Origin: Clostridia bacterium
GTDB taxonomy: Bacteria > Bacillota > Clostridia > Christensenellales > UBA1242
Direction of reading: 5' to 3'
Assembly (NCBI GenBank): GCA_028694075.1
Contig: JAQUUD010000049.1
Coordinates: forward strand, 1-8,385
Length of the DNA: 8,385 nt
Both the position numbers and the translations under genes were made by a program. The notes beneath the pieces are model-generated. The model saw only the letters and a program-made list of their open reading frames with translations. It did no database searches and was not told the DNA's origin. Below are positions 1 through 5,600 of the stretch, in pieces (positions within the stretch are counted from its first letter, which is position 1; every line of letters starts with the position of its first letter).

Positions 1-27
1 TTTACCCTTTGGGTTTGGCTGGTTAGT

Positions 28-72
28 TTGGTAAGGCGGAGATCGCGGGTTCAATTCCCGCCATCAGCTCCA
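28..72 (+). tRNA. 3' half of a tRNA-Thr (anticodon GGT), 5' half missing
   Basis: The 3' half of a tRNA fits base by base: anticodon loop TTGGTAA (28-34, anticodon GGT at 30-32), 3' anticodon strand GGCGG (35-39), variable loop AGATC (40-44), T stem GCGGG/CCCGC (45-49, 57-61) closing loop TTCAATT, acceptor strand CATCAGC (62-68), discriminator T69 and an encoded CCA (70-72). CATCAGC-T-CCA is the usual tRNA-Thr 3' end in Firmicutes and agrees with the anticodon. The 5' side does not fit: the five bases before the loop (TTAGT) cannot pair with GGCGG, and positions 1-22 contain neither a D arm nor a GCTGATG acceptor strand. A whole tRNA would start only about 4 nt left of the window, so the edge alone does not explain the absence. 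It may be a displaced half at an attachment site, a deletion pseudogene or an assembly join. It is unlikely to be functional as it stands. Confidence 0.68.
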
Positions 73-77
73 TCGTC

Positions 78-110
78 AAAACACAGCCTTTAAGTCGGTT
101 GTGTTTTTTA
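78..110 (+). terminator. Intrinsic terminator after the tRNA-Thr half
   Basis: AACACAGCC (80-88) pairs with GGTTGTGTT (97-105) with one G-T pair and an 8-nt loop. Two further A-T pairs at the base run into a T-rich tail (104-113). It starts 6 nt after the CCA, as expected for the natural terminator of a tRNA gene. This suggests the 3' half and this downstream flank belong together. The 3' arm GTGTTTT (101-107) can alternatively pair with AAAACAC (114-120). Confidence 0.7.
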
Positions 111-177
111 TTTAAAACACAACACTCCACTTTCGGCTGGTTTTTCCTCTTCCCCACAAAATTACAATTTTGCGTGG

Positions 178-229
178 ACCCCGTTTTACTCATAAAAGTG
201 CCTATTTATCGTGCTTTTAGGGGTTTTTT
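178..229 (+). terminator. Possible second terminator-like structure
   Basis: TAAAAGTGC (193-201) pairs with GTGCTTTTA (211-219), using two G-T wobbles, around a 9-nt loop. ACCCC (178-182) can then close on GGGGT (220-224) across a one-sided 10-nt bulge, followed at once by a run of T (224-229). It resembles an intrinsic terminator on the plus strand, although no gene needing one lies between it and the tRNA terminator. It could be a back-up terminator or part of a structured element. Confidence 0.3.
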
Positions 230-507
230 CATTTTTGAAATTTCGCTTAAATCTTTGCCAAAAAAATATTTGCAGTATTTTCCTGAAAACTGCAACCAAA
301 ATATAGGAACAAAAAAACCAAAAGTTTATTATAAACTCTCGGTCTTTTTCTTATTTACTCATTTCAAAAAACTGTCTACGACTGCCTAAACCTACCTAAA
401 ACGGACTGATTTGCATTAAACTGCAACCTTATAAACAATACACAAATATAAGAAGTATAATATCAATGATTAAAAAAGTACGATATTGTAAGAATGATAG
501 GACGCTG

Positions 508-540
508 AAAAAACAATGATGTAGTTCCTGTCGAATTGTT
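508..540 (-). terminator. Weak candidate terminator downstream of cdd
   Basis: Read on the minus strand, AACAAT (540-535) pairs with ATTGTT (517-512) around a 17-nt loop, followed by a T run (513-508). The stem is only 6 AT-rich pairs and lies about 60 nt past the cdd stop, so it is a weak candidate. No stronger hairpin with a T tail is visible between cdd and this point. Confidence 0.2.
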
Positions 541-599
541 GAAAAAATTACATAAATACTGCACAAAATTTTACAAAATTAAATTTTACGAATATAAAT

Positions 600-986
600 T
601 TATTTTAAAACAAAATAATCCTTTAATAGTTCATTGGCTTTAAAAATTTTGCATTCTTTTCCGTTGCTAACAATTATATCCATCTCTGGATTAAATTCTA
701 TTAAGACTTGTCTACAAGCACCGCACGGCGTTATAAACTTATCAAAGTCACTTGCAATTGCGATTGCCTTAAACGATTTTTCCCCAGCACTTATTGCATT
801 TGATATTGCTGACCTTTCAGCACAAATTGACAAACCATAAGACGCATTTTCAACATTTGTCCCAACATAAATGTTCCCTTCATTTGTCAACAAGGCAGAA
901 CCTATTTTGATTTTTGAATACGGGCTATAACTGTTTTGCTTAACATCAGTTGCCCGCTTAATTAGTTCAACATATTTCTTCTGCAT
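600..986 (-). CDS. cdd: Cytidine deaminase
   Basis: This enzyme hydrolytically deaminates cytidine and deoxycytidine to uridine and deoxyuridine in cytoplasmic pyrimidine salvage (EC 3.5.4.5). At 128 residues it matches the short homotetrameric class, such as the B. subtilis enzyme. Visible motifs are SPYSKIKIG (21-29, the substrate-entry segment), NVENASY (44-50, with N44 and E46 for ribose binding), CAE (55-57, zinc ligand C55 and proton-shuttle E57) and PCGACRQ (87-93, zinc ligands C88 and C91). All catalytic residues are present. The ATG start is fixed by strong Shine-Dalgarno sequence AAGGAGA just upstream. The gene begins 25 nt after the stop of the GNAT gene on the same strand, so the two are probably co-transcribed. 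The HD-domain nucleotidase further upstream would supply its deoxycytidine substrate (inference). Confidence 0.95.
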   Translation of the reverse strand: MQKKYVELIKRATDVKQNSYSPYSKIKIGSALLTNEGNIYVGTNVENASYGLSICAERSAISNAISAGEKSFKAIAIASDFDKFITPCGACRQVLIEFNPEMDIIVSNGKECKIFKANELLKDYFVLK

Positions 987-990
987 ATTA

Positions 991-1006
991 TCTCCTTTAT
1001 CTCCTT
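991..1006 (-). promoter_or_regulatory. Tandem Shine-Dalgarno sites of cdd
   Basis: On the minus strand AAGGAG (1006-1001) is followed by AAGGAGA (997-991), then the cdd ATG. The proximal copy has about 5 nt between GGAG and ATG, which is a good distance, while the distal copy is too far to serve that ATG directly. The doubled site sits in the 25-nt gap after the GNAT stop and suggests efficient, independent initiation on cdd. Confidence 0.6.
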
Positions 1007-1011
1007 ATTAA

Positions 1012-1608
1012 TCAAACCTTGTCTTCTATAAAATGAATTGGATATTTATCCCAATATTTTTTATATACACGATTATTTTCGCCATCAAGATTTAATTGAT
1101 ACATTCTAAATGTGACTAATATATTTTTTGGTTGCCATTGTTCTTCATAAGAATAACAATATGTCATACCAATTTTTTTCATTACAGTACCGCTTCTTAA
1201 ATTATTTACGTCGTGGGTTGCTGTGATATATGGAATGCCTGCTCTCCTTGCCTGCTCAACAACCGCTTCACAGGCTTCAGTGATTATTCCCTTATGCCAA
1301 TGCTCTTTTCGCAAGCCATATCCCAAATCGAAACTGTCATCATCACTAATTTTAATATATCCAATTGGAATGTTATCATATTTCAAACAAATTGCATAGC
1401 GAAAATCTAATGTTTTCTCGTGCTTTTTAATATACTTTTCATATAAAAAGACTTTTGCTTCTTCAATAGTTTTCAAAGGGAATAATGGCAAAAAAATATT
1501 GACTTCTTTATCACTCATAATCTCGAAAAACGCTTCCGTATCATTTGCAGTGAACTTACGCAAAATTAAGCGATTTGTTTCAATTATATATTTGTTACTA
1601 TGCTTCAT
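1012..1608 (-). CDS. GNAT-family N-acetyltransferase (RimJ/RimL type)
   Basis: This is a 198-residue acyltransferase predicted to transfer acetyl from acetyl-CoA to an amine; the acceptor (protein N-terminus, small molecule or antibiotic) cannot be told. The RimJ/RimL-type opening ETNRLILRKF (10-19) is followed by a strand with PIGYIKI (81-87), GYGLRKEHWHKGIITEA (96-112, the acetyl-CoA pyrophosphate loop and following helix), and HDVNNLRSGTVMKKIGM (132-148, motif B with N135/N136 and the usual KxGM ending). The tail of about 30 residues is rich in K, Y and W (RVYKKYWDKYP, 180-190). There is no signal peptide or membrane segment. No Shine-Dalgarno precedes the ATG; the in-frame codon just before it is TAA, and a consensus-like promoter ends 6 nt upstream, so the message is probably leaderless. 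cdd follows after 25 nt. Confidence 0.88.
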   Translation of the reverse strand: MKHSNKYIIETNRLILRKFTANDTEAFFEIMSDKEVNIFLPLFPLKTIEEAKVFLYEKYIKKHEKTLDFRYAICLKYDNIPIGYIKISDDDSFDLGYGLRKEHWHKGIITEACEAVVEQARRAGIPYITATHDVNNLRSGTVMKKIGMTYCYSYEEQWQPKNILVTFRMYQLNLDGENNRVYKKYWDKYPIHFIEDKV

Positions 1609-1614
1609 TTAAAC

Positions 1615-1643
1615 ATAATAACATAATTGCAAAAGTCTTTCAA
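1615..1643 (-). promoter_or_regulatory. Sigma-A-type promoter of the GNAT-cdd operon, start on the ATG
   Basis: On the minus strand, -35 TTGAAA (1643-1638), a spacer of exactly 17 nt, then -10 TATTAT (1620-1615) preceded by TGT, which is an extended -10. Only six bases (GTTTAA) separate the -10 from the ATG at 1608. Normal start-site spacing therefore puts +1 on or within a base or two of that A. The promoter lies in the 79-nt gap after the HD gene, giving GNAT-cdd its own transcription unit. Confidence 0.6.
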
Positions 1644-1687
1644 CTTAGATTACAAAAATGTTTCACAAAATCAAATTTTTAATAAAA

Positions 1688-2290
1688 TTAAAAGTCATAA
1701 TTTGATTTCCACTCAAATCCAAGTGAGATATATTTTTCTTTTAATTTTTGTTTAACTAACAAATAAAAAGGAATTAAACGCGGAAAATTCCTTATTGCAT
1801 CATCACAATAACTAACAGTAAATTCTTCGTTCTTGATTGTACCGTTAATTTTAATAATATGTAATGTGGTTTCAAGTTTATCAACGGCTTTAACAAATTT
1901 TGATTCTGAGGTTTCCTGCCTTTTGTATTCAGAGAAAATTTTGCACAAGTCTGGTTGACTGAACTTTTGCGATAATTGTTTTATCCTTTCTTTTTCATAT
2001 TCACTTTTCTTTTCTTTTATTGCTTTTGTTTTTGATGCCTCATATGAATCATAATCAGTTATTAAATCCAATTCACACAAATCGTGATATAAGCACATTT
2101 TTATAACTTTTTCAAAGTTTAATTTTAAATCATATTCATCAATTAATTTTATAGCCAAAAAACAAACAAAATAACTGTGGTCAGTTACACTTTCTTCATA
2201 GCCTGGATAGCGGGCGTATCTTTTCGTTTGTTTTAAATTTTCTGTTTCGAGAAAATAATCTAATAAGATTTGTGATTTTTCTTTTTCCAA
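1688..2290 (-). CDS. HD-domain phosphohydrolase, YfbR/HDDC2-like 5'-deoxynucleotidase
   Basis: This is a 200-residue metal-dependent phosphohydrolase of the HD superfamily, HD_3/YfbR-like branch. Its members remove phosphate from deoxynucleoside 5'-monophosphates in the cytoplasm. The metal site reads as H38 (in TDHSYFVCFLA), H69-D70 (LYHDLCEL) and D137 (KAVDKLETTLH). The H...HD...D order and spacing match E. coli YfbR (H33, H68-D69, D137). E73, three residues after the HD doublet, matches the conserved acidic residue of the branch. The basic stretch KQTKRYARY (20-28) is where the family places phosphate-binding arginines. A charged helix with many K and E spans about 86-105. The start codon is TTG: in-frame TAA TAA lies just upstream, the next methionine is residue 65, and an AAGGA site sits 7 nt away. 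The substrate is inferred, not shown; the nearby cdd supports dCMP. Confidence 0.82.
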   Translation of the reverse strand: MEKEKSQILLDYFLETENLKQTKRYARYPGYEESVTDHSYFVCFLAIKLIDEYDLKLNFEKVIKMCLYHDLCELDLITDYDSYEASKTKAIKEKKSEYEKERIKQLSQKFSQPDLCKIFSEYKRQETSESKFVKAVDKLETTLHIIKINGTIKNEEFTVSYCDDAIRNFPRLIPFYLLVKQKLKEKYISLGFEWKSNYDF

Positions 2291-2297
2291 TTTATAT

Positions 2298-2303
2298 TCC
2301 TTT
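2298..2303 (-). promoter_or_regulatory. Shine-Dalgarno that fixes the TTG start of the HD gene
   Basis: AAAGGA on the minus strand lies 7 nt before TTG (2290-2288). No in-frame ATG or GTG exists between the upstream TAA TAA and the conserved domain, so this site decides the start. Confidence 0.65.
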
Positions 2304-2326
2304 TTTATTATATTTTAATTTGATTT

Positions 2327-2356
2327 TTTATAAAACTTTATATCATTTAATAACAA
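2327..2356 (-). promoter_or_regulatory. Candidate promoter of the HD-domain gene
   Basis: On the minus strand, -35 TTGTTA (2356-2351), 18-nt spacer, -10 TATAAA (2332-2327). It matches the sigma-A consensus at 4 of 6 and 5 of 6 positions and would give a leader of about 30 nt containing the Shine-Dalgarno. The spacer is so AT-rich that chance matches are likely; a bare TATAAT also occurs nearer the gene without a good -35. Confidence 0.4.
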
Positions 2357-2482
2357 TGAAAAATTTTAAGAATTACATTATTGTAAACAAATATTTAAGC
2401 ATACGATAAACAAAGTTATGTGCCCTTTTAATTGAATAAAATTACGCAAGTTTTTTAGCAAATAAAAGCAATATAATTTATG

Positions 2483-2527
2483 TATTATATAAACACATTA
2501 TTATATAACTAATATTATATTATATAA
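2483..2527. repeat. Three copies of the decamer TATTATATAA
   Basis: Exact copies occur at 2483-2492, 2499-2508 and 2518-2527, with start-to-start distances of 16 and 19 bases. Read on the minus strand each contains TATAAT, a perfect -10 hexamer. They sit just after the rpoC terminator in transcription order. They could be alternative -10 elements, a bendable or easily melted tract, or simple AT drift. Confidence 0.45.
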
Positions 2528-2530
2528 CCT

Positions 2531-2580
2531 AAAAAAAGAAAAGAAAAATTTCTCAAAAATTTTGAGAAATCTTTTTTTTA
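2531..2580 (-). terminator. Intrinsic terminator of the rpoBC operon (structurally bidirectional)
   Basis: A perfect inverted repeat, ATTTCTCAAAA (2548-2558) and TTTTGAGAAAT (2560-2570), has one central base. An A-rich tract (2531-2547) flanks it on the left and a T run (2572-2579) on the right. On the minus strand the hairpin is followed by a T-rich tail broken by two C, which fits a terminator about 47 nt after the rpoC stop. The plus-strand T run makes it symmetrical, but no plus-strand gene reaches it. Confidence 0.85.
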
Positions 2581-2616
2581 TTGATTTTATTAATTTATTT
2601 ATAACTTATAAAATTT

Positions 2617-5600
2617 TTAAAAATCAGCGTTTTCAACTTCGACTGCTTGCACAGCACGATATTGTTTCATACCTGTGCCAACTGGTATTAATTTGCCAAT
2701 AATAACATTTTCTTTTAAGCCTAATAACTTGTCTTTTTTGCCTTTCAATGCTGCATCTGTTAAAACTCTTGAAGTTTGTTCGAAACTTGCAGCGGACAAG
2801 AATGATTCCGTTGATAATGCTGCTTTGGTAATTCCAAGTGAAACTCTTTTTGCCGTTGCTGGTGTTCCGCCTGATTTTAATGCTTTAGTATTTATTGCAT
2901 CATAATCAAACGCATCTACAATTTCGCCTGGAAGCAATTTTGTATCGCCGGCGTTTTCAATTTTAACTTTTCGTAGCATTTGACGAATTATTATTTCGAT
3001 GTGTTTGTTGTTAATTTTAACATCTTGTGCTCTATAAACCGACACAACTTCTCTTAATAAATAATCCTGCAAGCCTTTAAGCCCTTTTGTTCTAAGCAAA
3101 TCAGCCGGATTTATTGCACCGTCAACAAGTTGAGTGCCTGGCTGAACAGTGTCGCCAGTTTTAACTCTCAAAAATGCCGGCTTTTTAATTTCATACTGAA
3201 CTTCGCCATCGGTTGTTTTAACAGTAATAACATATTGTCTTGCTTCTTCTTTTACAGCAACCTTGCCTGCAACTTCAGACAATTTCGCTTCGCCTTTCGG
3301 TCTGCGTGCTTCAAAAATTTCTTCAACACGAGGCAAACCTTTTGTGATATCGGCAACAATTACAGCACCGCCGGTGTGGAATGTTCTCATTGTTAACTGC
3401 GTTCCCGGTTCTCCAATGCTCTGTGCTGCAATAATTCCAACTGCTTCACCAATATTTACTTTGTCTTTGCCCGACATATCTCTGCCGTAACATTTTGCAC
3501 AAACACCGTGCTTGCATCGACAAGTTAAAAGTGTACGAATTGTTACTGATTTAATGCCAGAGTTTGCAATTTCTTTTGCCTGAACCGGCAAAATCATACT
3601 GTTTGCTTCAACAATAACCTTTTTGGTTTGTGGATTAATAACGGCATCAACCGTAAATCGGCCCACAATTCTTTCTTCCAAAGTTTCAATAACACGCTTA
3701 TCTTCAACAAGGTCAAACACTTCAACGCCTTTAACTTTTTCGCCAAGGTTTTCAAAGCAGTCTTCTTCATTAATAACAACATCTTGTGCAATATCCACAA
3801 GCCTGCGGGTTAAATAACCTGAGTCTGCGGTTTTTGTTGCGGTATCGGCTAGAGTTTTTCTACCACCACGGGACAAGATGAAATATTCAAGTGGAGTAAG
3901 CCCAACTCTGTACGATGATTTAACCGGACTATCAATTTTGTTTTCTGATATAGATGCCTTGATACCGCCTGTTCCAGTAAGGAAGTTTAACTGTGCGTTA
4001 GAACCACGGGCACCAGACACAACCATCATTTTTAACGGGTTATAATCGCTTAAATGTTTTATAACGGCATCTTGCATTTGCATTGTTGCATCATTCCAAA
4101 TAAGAATGTTTGCGGTTAGTTTTTCATCATTTGTTATTAATCCACGATGTAATAATTTTTCGTTTTCAGTAACTTGTAGTTGTGCTTTTTCAAGTATTTT
4201 TTCTTTTTCAGGTGGTTGTTCCATATCATAAGCATTAATTGTCAAACAACCCACTGTGGAATATTTATATCCGATTTCTTTAAGTTTATCAACAACCTTA
4301 GCACATTCAGTAGTTCCAAAAACTCTAAAAACTTCACTTGTAATAAATTTCAAGTCTTTTTTAATAACTGAATGATTAACTTCAAGTTTACAATAATTTT
4401 CAGGATTTGTTCTATCAACAAACCCTAAGTTTTGAGGAATTGCATTATTGAAAATAATTCGTCCGACTGTGGTTTTGATTTTTTCGGAATATACAACATC
4501 ATTGACTTTGCATGAGCGCTTAACAATGATTTCTGCTCTGATGTCTAGGTTTTCAGTTTGATATGCAATGATTGCCTCTTCATCAGAAGCAAAAATGCTT
4601 CCTTCGCCTTTCGCACCTGGCATTGACTGAGTTAAATAGTAACAACCCAAAACAATATCCAAACTTGGTGTAATAATCGGCTCGCCGTCAGACGGCTTCA
4701 ATATATTGCCAGAAGCAAGCATCAAAAGTCTGGCTTCGGCTTTTGCATCTGTGCTAAGCGGAACGTGAATTGGCATTGCATCACCGTCGAAATCGGCGTT
4801 AAAGCCAGCACACACGGACGGGTGAAGTTGAATTGCACGACCTTCAACCAAAACAGGCTCAAATGCCTGAATACTTAGTTTATGGAGTGTTGGAGCACGG
4901 TTTAAAAGAACAGGGTGATCTTTTATAACTTCGGCAAGAATATCCCATACAATCGGCTTTTCTCTTTCAATTAAACGTTTTGCACTTTTTATATTATGTG
5001 ATTGATTTAACTCAACAAGCCTTTTTATAATAAAAGGTTTGAACAATTCTAGTGCCATTTCTTTCGGAACACCGCACTGATAAATTTTAAGTTCTGGTCC
5101 AACAACAATAACCGAACGACCGGAATAATCAACTCTTTTTCCTAAAAGGTTTTGACGGAAACGCCCTTGCTTTCCCGCAAGCATTGCAGTCAGTGACTTA
5201 AGTTCACGAGATTTTGCCCCCTGAACTGCCTTGCCACGCTTGCCGTTATCAATAAGACTGTCAACGGCTTCTTGAAGCATTCTTTTTTCATTTCTGATAA
5301 TAACTTCGGGCGCTCCAAGTTCCATTAATTTTTTAAGTCTGTTATTTCTGTTTATCACTCTTCTATATAAATCATTTAAATCGCTAGTTGCATATCTTCC
5401 GCCATCAAGTTGCACCATAGGTCTTAGTTCGGGCGGTAAAACAGGAAGAACATCAAGAATCATCCATTCAGGTTTGTTCCCACTTAATAAGAATGATTCA
5501 ACAATATCCAATTTTTTAATTGCTTTTAATCTTTTTTGTCCCTTTGCGGTTAAAAGCAAATGTTTAAGTTCATCACTTTCTTTCTTTAAGTTAACTTCAC

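Larger units (their letters stand above)
111..599. other. Non-coding AT-rich spacer with several hairpins
   Basis: I see no supportable gene in these 489 bases. Structured pieces include CCAC(154-157)/GTGG(174-177) enclosing AAAATT/AATTTT; a terminator-like fold at 178-229; and TGCAGT(271-276)/ACTGCA(289-294). The 11-mer AAACTGCAACC occurs twice (287-297 and 418-428), and AAATTTTAC occurs twice (566-574 and 581-589). Structure is concentrated in the first 190 bases, and the remainder is very AT-rich. A 96-codon plus-strand frame (99-389) begins inside the tRNA terminator, has no Shine-Dalgarno and reads as low-complexity F/L/K, so I do not call it. The stretch may be a degraded or recurrent intergenic element, but this cannot be decided from one copy. 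Confidence 0.6.
2291..2616. other. AT-rich spacer between the rpoBC operon and the HD gene
   Basis: The 326 bases contain no gene. From right to left, which is the direction of transcription, they hold the rpoC terminator (2531-2580), three copies of an AT decamer (2483-2527), a less AT-rich patch around 2398-2430 with no recognised motif, and the HD gene's promoter and ribosome binding site. The layout separates the housekeeping operon from the accessory genes. Confidence 0.6.

Noticed and set aside
1..34. A group I intron splitting the tRNA
   Set aside because: The anticodon loop from its first base onward is present and no intron core or 3' splice features are visible. Only about 27 bases are available, so this cannot be fully excluded, but nothing supports it.
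28..72. 3' end of a tmRNA (ssrA)
   Set aside because: The end looks similar, but a tmRNA acceptor strand directly follows the T stem as CAGCTCC. Here the 7-base strand is CATCAGC plus T and CCA, and a threonine anticodon loop lies at the correct distance.
23..193. A 56-codon minus-strand frame ending MELMAGIEPAISALPN
   Set aside because: Its end is the antisense translation of the tRNA-Thr 3' half. Peptides with AGIEPA are a well-known artefact of tRNA genes.
99..389. A 96-codon plus-strand frame in the spacer after the tRNA half
   Set aside because: It starts inside the tRNA terminator, lacks a ribosome binding site, overlaps several hairpins and reads as low-complexity F/L/K with no recognised domain.
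2398..2430. Integron-type attC site (GCATA...GTTATGTGC) beside small accessory genes
   Set aside because: The pairing is poor, the core does not fit GTTRRRY, the length is too short for attC and the sites are not repeated between the other genes.
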